Assembly: GCA_028279555.1 (NCBI GenBank)
Contig: JANQNO010000008.1
Coordinates: forward strand, 399,678-463,677
From: Sphingorhabdus sp.
GTDB lineage: Bacteria; Pseudomonadota; Alphaproteobacteria; Sphingomonadales; Sphingomonadaceae
DNA: 64,000 nt
Reading direction: 5' to 3'
Notes under the pieces: generated by a model
What the model was told of the DNA's origin: nothing
Databases searched by the model: none
Seen by the model: only the letters and a program-made list of their open reading frames with translations
Made by a program: the position numbers and the translations under genes
Part shown: positions 43,037-51,167 of the stretch, one piece after another
How the letters are laid out: each line of letters starts with the position of its first letter
Numbering within the stretch: position 1 is the stretch's first letter

Positions 43037-43400
43037 ACTCTCCCTCCCATAGGAGATATGAATAACACTTCTGCGGGCCTTGTTCGCGGCCCGGCTAACC
43101 CCACCAGATGAAATTCACCCTATCACCAAGTCGTCATTTGGCAATATGAGGCACTTTTTCCCTGTCCTACAACCCGACCATCATGTCATGGGCGAAGCGC
43201 GCTCTTTCTCATTTTTGATATTCAGACAGGCTTCCTGCCGAGAAGAACCGTATAGATACAGGCGGTTTGCTGTCGCGCCGCTGTCACCTGGGAGGGGCTG
43301 CGCCTAAAGCATTGTTTCTACGTATGAATTTTGCCGAATGCGCAGGGTGACACAGTGTCAACACTGTAACCTTGCCATCGCCTTTACAGGATATGGAAAA
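43037..43400. other. 364-bp intergenic region; overlapping palindromes near 43350
   Basis: No open frame here looks coding. Two overlapping palindromes, TGACACAGTGTCA (43348-43360) and ACAGTGTCAACACTGT (43352-43367), lie about 34 bp beyond the 3' end of the tRNA. They lack a T-tract and may be an operator pair. The promoter of the Sel1 lipoprotein gene should lie near 43037-43100. Confidence 0.5.
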
Positions 43401-43487
43401 TGGTGCGGCCAAGAAGACTCGAACTTCCACGGGCTCTCGCCCACAACGACCTCAACGTTGCGCGTCTACCAATTCCGCCATGGCCGC
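43401..43487 (-). tRNA. tRNA-Leu (anticodon GAG)
   Basis: 87 nt including an encoded CCA. Acceptor stem GCGGCCA/TGGCCGC pairs fully. The anticodon stem is CAACG/CGTTG with loop TTGAGGT (anticodon GAG), the long variable arm GGGCGAGAGCCC is typical of tRNA-Leu, and the T loop TTCGAGT is present. It lies 1.3 kb from the recombinase remnant, but I see no duplicated tRNA end that would mark an att site. Confidence 0.95.
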
Positions 43488-43646
43488 ACATGCCAGGCTT
43501 TCTGGTGAAGCGCGCCCCTAGCAAAGCGGCACCGGCCGCGCAACCGCCTTATCCGCGGCAATATCCGCATCCGGCAATGTCGCATTTCGGGGCATGTGGG
43601 CGCTGCATTAAACTGGCGCTGCATTTTTGTGGCCGAAATCGGCTGG

Positions 43647-43654
43647 TTAACCAT
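43647..43654 (+). promoter_or_regulatory. candidate CtrA half-site (TTAACCAT) with nearby TTAA boxes
   Basis: TTAACCAT at 43647 is followed by TTAA at 43667 and 43688, just upstream of the small exported-protein gene. TTAACCAT and paired TTAA boxes are recognised by the cell-cycle regulator CtrA in alphaproteobacteria. The spacing here (16-17 bp) is not the classical 7 bp. The rest of the 43488-43700 gap holds nothing I can name. Confidence 0.3.
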
Positions 43655-43700
43655 CATTCACACTTGTTAACAAAAGCCGCCTTCTGGTTAAGCATATCGG

Positions 43701-43922
43701 GTGATAGCGCATTTACCCTTTCTGCTTTTGGCCGCCGCTTCTTCGGCAAATGATGCCGGGTCGCAGCAGCGCGGCGCGAAGGGGGTCATTTCTGTCGGCG
43801 CGCATATCGTCGCGGCAGAGCGCATCGGCTTCCAATCGGACAAGGCGGACAGATCAGAAGCGCCGCAAACCGACCGGCAGGTCAGGACGCGCGGCAACAT
43901 GCCGCTTACCGAATTCTACTGA
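43701..43922 (+). CDS. small exported protein of unknown function
   Basis: 73 residues from a GTG without a clear ribosome site. A short signal-like segment (IAHLPFLLLAAASSAND) precedes a polar region with GVISVGAHIVAAERIGF and a C-terminal RTRGNMPLTEFY. I recall short sphingomonad proteins with a similar layout and a C-terminal EF-type ending, but none with a known function. It ends 3 nt before the convergent zinc-ribbon gene. Coding status is probable, not certain. Confidence 0.5.
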   Translation: MIAHLPFLLLAAASSANDAGSQQRGAKGVISVGAHIVAAERIGFQSDKADRSEAPQTDRQVRTRGNMPLTEFY

Positions 43923-43925
43923 TCC

Positions 43926-44804
43926 CTATTCGTCGATAATCCAGCTGGCGGTTATTCGCGCCGAGGCGAGCGGCACATCAAAACGCGCCTGGCTGAAATC
44001 CACCTTCTCTCCGGGGCCCAGCCGCGAGGATTTGGGTTTCAGTTTCCAGCTATAGACCGGGCGGCCATCGGCAGCCTTCAGCGTAATCAGGATCGGCGGC
44101 ACATTCTGCGCACTGTCGGTCGGATTGACGATCGAACCGCTGGCGATGAAATAGGGTGTTCCGTCGTCCTTTTCGCCGAGATCGAGATTGTCATTGAGCA
44201 CAATTTTCAGGTCCGGCTCCTTGCCGCCGCTTCCCAGCCCGACATCGGGAACGCCGAACCAGGCAAGCGCGCCGCCGGCCAGCACGACCGCCAGCGCAAA
44301 GGCAACCGCAGCCATAGTCCAGAGCTTGGCCGGGTTGCGCCGCGGCTTGAAAGGTGGCTCATGCGCAAAAGCGCTGCGGTCTTCAGGCGGAACAATGACA
44401 TCGGGTGCCTCCGGTGCAGGAGGCGGGGCTGTCGGCGGCGTTTCGACAAAGGCCGGCGGGGCTGTGGGCGGCGACTCTGCCTGCTTGACTGTCTCGTCGA
44501 AGCCGCGAAATCCGGTCTGCTGAGGCGCGGCGGGCTCGCCTGTGCTCGCTTCTGCCGATGATTCTGGCGAGGAAGCCCCAGCTGCAGGTTCGGCCTGCGG
44601 CGGCGCAGCAGGCGTTGGAGCGGGCGTCTCTTCGGGGCTGGAACGCGGAGCGGCGACCGGCGGAGCCGGAGGCGCGGGTTGCGCGACCGGCATCTGGTGC
44701 CAGCTATGCCCGCAATTCGCGCATCGCACCTGCCGGCCATTTGCTCCGATGGCGGCATCGGGCACTATATAACGCGAACTGCAGGATGGACAGACCAGAA
44801 GCAT
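43926..44804 (-). CDS. MJ0042-type zinc-ribbon membrane protein with DUF3426-like C terminus
   Basis: 292 residues. The N terminus is a zinc ribbon with two Cys pairs ([18 protein letters not shown] and [12 protein letters not shown]). A long Pro/Ala-rich linker (about 40-150) leads to one membrane helix ([20 protein letters not shown]) and a periplasmic beta domain ending [11 protein letters not shown]. This layout is common beside ftsE in alphaproteobacteria, but its role is not established. It diverges from ftsE over 147 bp. Confidence 0.88.
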   Translation of the reverse strand: MLLVCPSCSSRYIVPDAAIGANGRQVRCANCGHSWHQMPVAQPAPPAPPVAAPRSSPEETPAPTPAAPPQAEPAAGASSPESSAEASTGEPAAPQQTGFRGFDETVKQAESPPTAPPAFVETPPTAPPPAPEAPDVIVPPEDRSAFAHEPPFKPRRNPAKLWTMAAVAFALAVVLAGGALAWFGVPDVGLGSGGKEPDLKIVLNDNLDLGEKDDGTPYFIASGSIVNPTDSAQNVPPILITLKAADGRPVYSWKLKPKSSRLGPGEKVDFSQARFDVPLASARITASWIIDE

Positions 44805-44890
44805 ATATAGCCATAAACATCAGCCTTCCAGCCAAGGCAAGCCCATAGTCCAATTTTGCTGTGGAGTGCACCTTGCCGCCGATATCATGT

Positions 44891-44898
44891 ATGGTTAA
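44891..44898 (-). promoter_or_regulatory. candidate CtrA half-site upstream of ftsE
   Basis: ATGGTTAA is the reverse complement of TTAACCAT. It lies 53 bp before the ftsE ATG and 86 bp before the divergent zinc-ribbon gene. Cell-division genes are plausible CtrA targets in alphaproteobacteria. A single half-site is weak evidence. Confidence 0.3.
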
Positions 44899-44951
44899 CG
44901 CCGCGATAATCACTTGGCGCTCCGGCCCGATTTGTGCCATCTGTGCGCGCG

Positions 44952-45665
44952 ATGCAAAGCGTTGTGGAATTTGACAATGTCGGTCTGCGTTATGGGACCG
45001 GAACAGAGGCGCTCACGGATATCAGCTTCACGCTCTATCCGGGTAGCTTCTATTTCCTGACCGGTGCATCGGGGGCTGGCAAGACATCCTTGCTCAAGCT
45101 GCTCTATCTCGCCCATCGTCCCAGCCGCGGTTCCATCCGCATGTTCGACCAGGATGCCGTAACGCTCCCGCGCGAGCGAATGCCCGGATTTCGCCGCAGG
45201 ATTGGCGTTGTATTTCAGGATTTCCGGCTGGTTCCGCATCTTTCGACCTTCGACAATATCGCCCTGCCGCTGCGTATTGCAGGCATTCAGGAAAAGGACT
45301 TGCAGAACCCGGTAAGCGAAATGCTGAACTGGATCGGGCTTACCGACAGGGAACATGCAAGGCCGGCGACGCTTTCGGGCGGAGAGCAGCAGCGCGTGGC
45401 CATCGCCCGCGCGGTGATCGGGAGACCCGAGATACTCGTTGCCGACGAACCCACGGGCAATGTCGATCCCGATATGGCACGGCGGCTGCTGCAGCTGTTT
45501 GCGGCGCTCAACAAGCTGGGGACCACGATCGTCGTTGCAACGCATGATATCCACCTGCTGCAGGAAATCGAAAATGCGCAAATGATGCGGCTCGATGCCG
45601 GCCGGCTTGCAGACCCGACGGGATCACTCCGCCATCCGCCCAAGCCATTGGTTTTGAAAAGCTGA
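44952..45665 (+). CDS. ftsE: cell-division ABC transporter ATP-binding protein FtsE
   Basis: 237 residues from the ATG at 44952; a GTG six codons upstream is the alternative and neither has a clear ribosome site. Walker A is TGASGAGKTS, the ABC signature LSGGEQQRVAIARA, Walker B ILVADEPTGNVD, and the H-loop His is in VATHDIHLL. The FtsE pattern VVFQDFRLVPHLSTFDNIALPLR is clear. With FtsX it activates septal murein hydrolases during division. ftsX follows after 8 nt. Confidence 0.95.
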   Translation: MQSVVEFDNVGLRYGTGTEALTDISFTLYPGSFYFLTGASGAGKTSLLKLLYLAHRPSRGSIRMFDQDAVTLPRERMPGFRRRIGVVFQDFRLVPHLSTFDNIALPLRIAGIQEKDLQNPVSEMLNWIGLTDREHARPATLSGGEQQRVAIARAVIGRPEILVADEPTGNVDPDMARRLLQLFAALNKLGTTIVVATHDIHLLQEIENAQMMRLDAGRLADPTGSLRHPPKPLVLKS

Positions 45666-45673
45666 ATATTGCA

Positions 45674-46570
45674 ATGCTGCTCGATTTTGCCCTGCCCGAA
45701 CATGAAAGGAAGCTGATCCCCGACGGACGGGTGTCTGGCAGCATGCCCTGGGTTATCGCCATCATGACATTTCTGACTTTGCTGGCGGCGGCGGCCGGGC
45801 TGATCATGGCGAATGCCGCGATGCAGGGCGGAGCCGATCTCGCGCGGCAAGTGACAGTACAGATCATCGAGCCTGATCCAACGGCCCGTAAGGTACAAAG
45901 CGACGGCGCAGCGAGGATTTTGCGCAGCGCGCCCGGCGTGACCGACGTCGAGATTGTGCCAGATGCACAGATTCGTGAAATGCTCTCCCCATGGCTCGGA
46001 GAAGATGTCATCGATGCGGATATTCCGGTGCCTTCGCTGATCGATATTCGCCTCGACAGTCCAGCAAATGAAGAAAAGCTGACCGAACTTCGCAATGCAC
46101 TTTCGCCGATAGCGCCGTCTGCGAAGCTGGACAGCCAGGCTGACTGGATGGCACCTTTCTTCAGCCTGATGAACAGCCTGCTGCTGCTCGCTGTCGGAAT
46201 ATTGCTGCTTTTGCTCATCGCAACATCAGCGACAGTCATGCTGGCCGTACGCAGCGCACTCAACAATCATCGCGAAACGATCGAAATCATGCACATGATG
46301 GGTGGTACAGACGTTCAAGCCGCGCGGCTATTCCAGCGCCGCATGGCACTCGACGCGCTGTTCGGGGCCGTCATAGGCTTTATTCTGGCGGTCATAGTGG
46401 TTCTGCTGCTGTCGTTTCAGTTCAGCGCGGCCAACTCGAGCTTGCTCAGCGGCGCAGCCATGCCGTGGTATGGCTGGATCGCGCTTGCAATTATTCCGCT
46501 TGCGATTACCGGGCTGGCCATGCTTATAGCGCGCCGAACGGTGCTCTCCGCACTCAAGAAGATGTTATGA
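45674..46570 (+). CDS. ftsX: cell-division protein FtsX
   Basis: 298 residues with the FtsX layout. One N-terminal membrane helix (about 25-46, WVIAIMTFLTLLAAAAGLIM) is followed by an extracytoplasmic domain of about 120 residues. Three C-terminal membrane helices flank a cytoplasmic loop with NHRETIEIMHMMGGTD. It is the membrane partner of FtsE. Its stop overlaps the ydcF-like gene by ATGA. Confidence 0.93.
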   Translation: MLLDFALPEHERKLIPDGRVSGSMPWVIAIMTFLTLLAAAAGLIMANAAMQGGADLARQVTVQIIEPDPTARKVQSDGAARILRSAPGVTDVEIVPDAQIREMLSPWLGEDVIDADIPVPSLIDIRLDSPANEEKLTELRNALSPIAPSAKLDSQADWMAPFFSLMNSLLLLAVGILLLLLIATSATVMLAVRSALNNHRETIEIMHMMGGTDVQAARLFQRRMALDALFGAVIGFILAVIVVLLLSFQFSAANSSLLSGAAMPWYGWIALAIIPLAITGLAMLIARRTVLSALKKML

Positions 46571-47097
46571 TCAAGAGAATATTGGCTGCTCTGCTGCTCG
46601 TTTGGCTGCTTGGCTTTGCCCTTTTTGCCCTGACCCTTCCCCAGCCTGCGCCGCTTGCCGAAAGCGATGGAGTCGTAGTGCTCACCGGCGGCGCGAAACG
46701 CATCGACAGAGCGCTTGAAGTGGTAGAGGCTGGCAAATCGAAAAAGCTGCTGATCTCCGGCGTTGACCGCGATGTGAAACCGAAGGAGCTGGCGGCTGAA
46801 TATAACCGGCCGGAAGAATTGTTCGAATGCTGCATTCAGCTGGGGTTTCAATCTGTAGATACACGCTCGAACGCCCTCGAAACGGCTCGTTGGGCGGCGA
46901 GAAACGATGTGACGTCTCTGCGGCTCGTAACGCATGACTGGCATATGCGCCGCGCGCGGCTCGAGCTTGATCAGGCCTTGCCGGCAGGAACTCGGATCAT
47001 TGATGATGCCGTGCTGACTCAGCCCTCTCTCGGTATGTTGTTTCGCGAATATAACAAATACTGGCTACGCTGGATTGCGGCCAAGCTGGGCATTTAG
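46567..47097 (+). CDS. YdcF/ElyC-like DUF218 protein
   Basis: 176 residues from the ATG at 46567 that overlaps the ftsX stop. One N-terminal membrane helix (residues 3-23) is followed by a DUF218 domain: GVVVLTGGAKRIDRALEVV, LLISGVDRD, SVDTRSNALETARWAA and RLVTHDWHMRRARLEL, the conserved Asp, Thr/Ser and His region. Members such as ElyC/SanA affect envelope integrity. Order ftsE-ftsX-ydcF-plsC suggests an envelope and division operon. Confidence 0.88.
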   Translation: MIKRILAALLLVWLLGFALFALTLPQPAPLAESDGVVVLTGGAKRIDRALEVVEAGKSKKLLISGVDRDVKPKELAAEYNRPEELFECCIQLGFQSVDTRSNALETARWAARNDVTSLRLVTHDWHMRRARLELDQALPAGTRIIDDAVLTQPSLGMLFREYNKYWLRWIAAKLGI

Positions 47098-47100
47098 ACA

Positions 47101-47799
47101 ATGCTTGCAGCGCTGCGGACAATCATTTTTGCGGTTCTTTTTTTCGTTCTTTCCTGGCCGTTTATTATCGTCGCCTTCGTCGCGTCACGCACCTCGCCGC
47201 GCTTGCTCCTTGCAACAGCCAAGCAATGGAGCCGGTTTCACCTTTTCTGTTGCCGCTGGCTGCTTGGTATCTCGATCCGCATCGATGGCGAGCTTTCGGA
47301 GCAGCCTGCACTTTATGCAATCAAGCATGAAAGCATGTTCGAAACCATCGATATGCCACGCTTCTTTAACCATCCGACGATCATCGCCAAGAAACAACTC
47401 TTTTCGATTCCACTTTGGGGCCGAGCTGCGCTTGCATTCGGCATGATTCCCATCGATCGCGAGGGCGGTGCCCGGGCTTTGCGCGAAATGCTGTCCAAAG
47501 CGAGAGCCGCGGTCGAGGCCGGCAAACCGATCATCATTTTCCCAGAAGGCACCCGCGTCGCGCATGGCAGCCGTCCCAAATTGCAATCGGGCTTTGCCGG
47601 CCTTTACAAGATGCTCAAACTACCAGTCATCCCGATAGCAGTGGACAGCGGGCGTCTGTCACCGATGCGCAACCGCTTTTGGCAGAGCGGCACCATCACC
47701 TACAAAATCGGAGAAGTAATTCCCGCAGGGCTTCCACGAGAGGAAATCGAGTCCAGGGTGCATACGGCCATCAACGCGCTGAATGCGCCAGACGCGTAA
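47101..47799 (+). CDS. plsC: 1-acyl-sn-glycerol-3-phosphate acyltransferase (PlsC family)
   Basis: 232 residues, three nt after the preceding gene. An N-terminal membrane helix (about 5-28) precedes the acyltransferase fold. The catalytic motif is KHESMFETIDM, with HX4E in place of the usual HX4D, a form I have seen in alphaproteobacterial relatives. The substrate motif FPEGTR and the later PVIPIAVDSG are intact. It makes phosphatidic acid from lysophosphatidic acid at the inner membrane. Its last 29 nt overlap the end of the convergent hydrolase gene. Confidence 0.9.
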   Translation: MLAALRTIIFAVLFFVLSWPFIIVAFVASRTSPRLLLATAKQWSRFHLFCCRWLLGISIRIDGELSEQPALYAIKHESMFETIDMPRFFNHPTIIAKKQLFSIPLWGRAALAFGMIPIDREGGARALREMLSKARAAVEAGKPIIIFPEGTRVAHGSRPKLQSGFAGLYKMLKLPVIPIAVDSGRLSPMRNRFWQSGTITYKIGEVIPAGLPREEIESRVHTAINALNAPDA

Positions 47800-48520
47800 T
47801 ATTCCTGCTCGCGGGCACAGCGATGCTGCCCTGAAATTCAACCGCGCTGGCAATAGCCGAGATAGCGCTTGGCTTGGAGACGAAGGCCATATGCGTGCAA
47901 TCGAGTTCCACCTGCAGGTCGGCCTCGCCCGTTTCTCCCCGCGCCGAGGCTGGAGAAACCACACCGTCGCCTCGCGACCAAAATGCTATTGTCGGGACTG
48001 GGGGCTTTTCTTTGAGTATAGTGTCTATCGGCGGATTGTCGACACGGTGCCGCGCAATAAGTTCGTAGATGCGCCATGCGTTGTTACCGCGGATATCGCC
48101 CGAAAAGGGGCTGCCAAGCGTGATCACCCGTCCTACCTGCTCCGGGACGCGTTTGGCATATTCGCGCGCCACCAGCCCGCCAAGGCTCCAGCCGACGATG
48201 ACCACGGGCGCATTGATGCCGGACTCGGCCTTGATGGCTGTCACCCTCGCATCCACCTTGTCGAGAATATCGGCCGTCACGCCCCGATTCCGGCCCAAGC
48301 CCCAGCCATAGGCGATGTGCCCTGCATGCTGCAGCGACCGGCGCAATCTTGCTGTCGTATTGTCGCTCGCCATAAAACCCGGAACAACCAGCACCAGTTG
48401 CTTGTCCGCCGCTATTTCCAGTTCCACCAACGGCCCCATCCGCGCCAGCGAACGCATCATCGCAAATGACGCAAATTCGCGCATCAGAAGAGGGAAACGA
48501 GGCGGATGATAATCGCTCAT
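47771..48520 (-). CDS. alpha/beta-hydrolase (lipase/esterase-like)
   Basis: 249 residues. The nucleophile elbow is GWSLGG in VVIVGWSLGGLVAREYAKR, with the oxyanion region VVPGFMASDN near residue 45. A charge-relay Asp is likely in FWSRGDGVVSP and His in CTHMAFVS. No signal peptide is seen. It overlaps the mitofilin-like gene by ATGA as last gene of the hem operon, and its tail overlaps plsC. The substrate is unknown; a lipid-type ester is a family-based guess. Confidence 0.87.
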   Translation of the reverse strand: MSDYHPPRFPLLMREFASFAMMRSLARMGPLVELEIAADKQLVLVVPGFMASDNTTARLRRSLQHAGHIAYGWGLGRNRGVTADILDKVDARVTAIKAESGINAPVVIVGWSLGGLVAREYAKRVPEQVGRVITLGSPFSGDIRGNNAWRIYELIARHRVDNPPIDTILKEKPPVPTIAFWSRGDGVVSPASARGETGEADLQVELDCTHMAFVSKPSAISAIASAVEFQGSIAVPASRNITRLAHSAR

Positions 48521-49443
48521 TCGCTTTGCGTAGTCCGGGATGAACTGTCCGTTTGCCCGGGTGCATCAGGTGCGGGTTCTGCGGATTCTTCAGTCTGAGG
48601 CGTCGCTGGCGGAAGCGCAGGAACATTGGCGGGTGTGGAGAGAGCCGAGCGTTCGATCGCATCCAGCGCATCTCGGGCGGCAAGATAGCGCCGCGCATCG
48701 ACGAGCCAGGCCTGCTTGGCCGTGTTGTCCGGGAGCTTCTCGATATCCTCGATTGCACTCCGAACATCGCCGTTGGCTATATGCTGCTCCGCGCGCTGCA
48801 ATATCTGGGAAGGGGCGGTCGATGGTGTGCCCCTTTCGCGCAAAACGAATAGCTCTTTGAGCTCGGTCTGCAATCGATCCCAGAGGCTCACGCTGTCTCC
48901 CCGCCCGACAAGCCGCGTGCCATTGCGGGCAAGGTCATCGCGCAGATTTGTGAGCGTAACAGGTTGTGCCGCCGCGGCCTGAATGGCCGCCACCGCCTGC
49001 GGATGACTGCTGCCAAATCGCAGCCGCAACTGGCTTTCCGTGAACCCAAGCGCCGCACCGCTCTCGATCGCGCGGCGCACAGAAAGCGCGGTAACCACGG
49101 CATCGGCGCGTGCAGAATAGCCGCCTTGATCTGTATTGGCGATATCGATTTGCGATAGCCGGTCAGCAATTTCCTCTACTTTCTGGGCTACCGCTTCGGT
49201 CCCTTTTCCCTGCGGGTTTGCTGCGGCCTTCCCCTTGGGATCGGCATTAGAGCTGTTGCCTTCTGCCGATTTTTCGGCTGCGACGCTTTGTTCAGGCTGG
49301 CTATTGCCTGGCCAAAGGTCGAACTGAGTAACAATCCAGCCAGCGAGTATCAGCAAGCCAATCAAAATCAGCGAGGTAATGCCAGCCACGGCTTTCCATC
49401 CGATACCGCCGCGCGCATTCGCCTGTCGATCACCATAGGCCAT
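48517..49443 (-). CDS. mitofilin/Mic60 family inner-membrane protein
   Basis: 308 residues. One N-terminal membrane helix (about 20-42, ITSLILIGLLILAGWIV), a low-complexity linker, then a coiled-coil helical region (AVAQKVEEIADRLSQIDI onward) and a C-terminal mitofilin-like helical domain (FVLRERGTPSTAPSQILQRA, HIANGDVRSAIEDIEKLP). It follows hemD by 69 nt, the conserved alphaproteobacterial position of bacterial Mic60, which shapes intracytoplasmic membranes. Similarity is by layout and context rather than strong motifs. Confidence 0.8.
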   Translation of the reverse strand: MAYGDRQANARGGIGWKAVAGITSLILIGLLILAGWIVTQFDLWPGNSQPEQSVAAEKSAEGNSSNADPKGKAAANPQGKGTEAVAQKVEEIADRLSQIDIANTDQGGYSARADAVVTALSVRRAIESGAALGFTESQLRLRFGSSHPQAVAAIQAAAAQPVTLTNLRDDLARNGTRLVGRGDSVSLWDRLQTELKELFVLRERGTPSTAPSQILQRAEQHIANGDVRSAIEDIEKLPDNTAKQAWLVDARRYLAARDALDAIERSALSTPANVPALPPATPQTEESAEPAPDAPGQTDSSSRTTQSE

Positions 49444-49512
49444 GTTCTGTCCCTTCTCTTCGCTGTCCAGGGTCAGAACCTAGATAGGCCGAGATTGACG
49501 ATATACCAATGT

Positions 49513-50193
49513 TTAAGGTTGGCCAGCCTTGCAGACACCCTCGAACAGGGCGCTGTTATTTGGAGATTTGGCCACTGTCACGCTCAACCAGCCGCCTTCC
49601 AATGCATCCGCTACTGCCTGCGACAACGCGGCAATCTTCACCTGGCCCCGGTCGACCCCGCCTGCCCTGCATAGCTCCGAAAAATATCGTGCTGCCCTCG
49701 GAGAATATACGGCCACATAATCTGCTTCGGCAACCGCGGTTCGAAAGCCCTCCGGCTGCGGGACCTTCACCGATTCGTAGACCGCGATTCGCGCAGAGAT
49801 GATATCTTCATCGGAGCTCGGCCCGGTTCCGTGTTTACCCGCAAGCCAAAGCAGCCGTTCAAAACCGCGCGCCTTTGCTTCGGCCAAGAGGCTGGCCTTG
49901 TCATTTCGCCCTTCGATTGCGACGGTAATGCCTTTTTGCCGGGCAGCTTCAGCGGTTGCTGGACCCACTGCCAAAAGTGGAAGTTCTTGATACAAAGCAA
50001 ACTGATCGCCGGCATGGCGAAGTGCATTGGCGCTGGTCACCAGCAATCCGTCATGGTTTTCTGCTGGCACAATGTTCCATGGCAGCGGTCGAACCGCAAA
50101 CAGAGGCATGATGACAGGAACCAGACCAGCGGCTTTGGCGGCCGCCGCGGTTTTGTCAGCTGCAGGTTGCGGCCGGGTTATCAGCAATCTCAT
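49513..50193 (-). CDS. hemD: uroporphyrinogen-III synthase
   Basis: 226 residues from the ATG at 50193, overlapping the hemC stop by ATGA; the longer frame upstream lies in hemC. The start MRLLITRPQPAADKTAAA is typical of HemD, as are LLVTSANALRH and AVYSPRAARYFSEL. The family is poorly conserved, so context next to hemC is important support. It closes and inverts ring D of hydroxymethylbilane. Confidence 0.9.
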   Translation of the reverse strand: MRLLITRPQPAADKTAAAAKAAGLVPVIMPLFAVRPLPWNIVPAENHDGLLVTSANALRHAGDQFALYQELPLLAVGPATAEAARQKGITVAIEGRNDKASLLAEAKARGFERLLWLAGKHGTGPSSDEDIISARIAVYESVKVPQPEGFRTAVAEADYVAVYSPRAARYFSELCRAGGVDRGQVKIAALSQAVADALEGGWLSVTVAKSPNNSALFEGVCKAGQP

Positions 50194-51125
50194 TTGCTGA
50201 ATTGCGCCCGCAATGTTTCGCTGGCCGCCGCCAGTAGTTTTTCGGCGAGTGCATCGATATCGTCCATATTGTCTGCCAGACATTTGCCCGCCTGCTTCTC
50301 ACCGCCATCACTGCGCAATATCTCGCCGCGCAGCCACAAAGCGCTATCCTCTACAAAAGCATGCGCCGCGACGGCGGAATGGCAATCACCGCCCAAAGCC
50401 GCCAGAAAGCGGCGCTCGGCCAAAACGGCCTCGAAAGTCGCCTTGTCACCGGCCTTTTCGGCCAGCGTGCGAATATCTTCCCGCCGGGTTAGACAATCCA
50501 GTCCAATCGCGCCTTGCGAGGCAGCAGGAAGCATCTCGCCGATAGATATCGCTGCCCCCACATCCGCCATCGAAAGCCTATCGAGACCGGCGGCTGCCAG
50601 CAATGTCGCATCGACTTCGCCGCTTTCGATCTTGGAAAGCCGGGTCGCTACATTGCCTCTGATGGACACTATTTTGAGATCCGGGCGGATATGCAGCAAT
50701 TGTGCGGCGCGGCGCGGGCTTGATGTGCCGACTGTGGCCGCCTTTGGAAGCGACGCGATTGTCTCCGCCCCGATCAGCCTGTCGCGTATGTCGGCGCGCG
50801 GAAGCATGGCACAAATCACAAAGCTGTCGGGCCGAATCGTCTCCACATCTTTCATCGAATGCACGGCAATATCGATTTCATCTTGCAGCAATGCGCGCTC
50901 TAGTTCCTTGGTCCACAACGCTTTGCCGCCGATTTCGGCGAGCGGCCTGTCCTGAATCTTGTCGCCGCTCGCCAACATCGGAACGATTTGAACACATTCC
51001 AAAGGCAGAGTATGGGCATCGCAAATGGCCGTAGCGGCCATTCTGGCCTGCGCCATGGCGAGCGGGGATTGGCGCGTTCCGACGCGCAAGGGTTTGTCTG
51101 GAGTCGGCAGCTTTTGAACAGTCAT
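50190..51125 (-). CDS. hemC: porphobilinogen deaminase (hydroxymethylbilane synthase)
   Basis: 311 residues. The N-terminal RVGTRQSPLAMAQ, the Arg-rich VGTSSPRRAAQL, and the dipyrromethane-cofactor Cys in LGGDCHSAVAAHA are all present. It joins four porphobilinogens to hydroxymethylbilane for haem synthesis. First gene of hemC-hemD-mitofilin-hydrolase on the minus strand, and divergent from tsaD over 42 bp. Confidence 0.95.
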   Translation of the reverse strand: MTVQKLPTPDKPLRVGTRQSPLAMAQARMAATAICDAHTLPLECVQIVPMLASGDKIQDRPLAEIGGKALWTKELERALLQDEIDIAVHSMKDVETIRPDSFVICAMLPRADIRDRLIGAETIASLPKAATVGTSSPRRAAQLLHIRPDLKIVSIRGNVATRLSKIESGEVDATLLAAAGLDRLSMADVGAAISIGEMLPAASQGAIGLDCLTRREDIRTLAEKAGDKATFEAVLAERRFLAALGGDCHSAVAAHAFVEDSALWLRGEILRSDGGEKQAGKCLADNMDDIDALAEKLLAAASETLRAQFSK

Positions 51126-51167
51126 CGCGCTTGTTCATAACGAGGTGCCTGCTAATGGAAAAGGGCG

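Noticed and set aside
43080..43307. 75-residue plus-strand frame in the gap before tRNA-Leu
   Set aside because: No ribosome site, no recognisable pattern and atypical composition.
41750..43487. tRNA-Leu as the integration site of the islet
   Set aside because: The recombinase remnant is nearby, but I found no duplicated tRNA 3' end flanking the islet, and a normal lipoprotein gene lies between.
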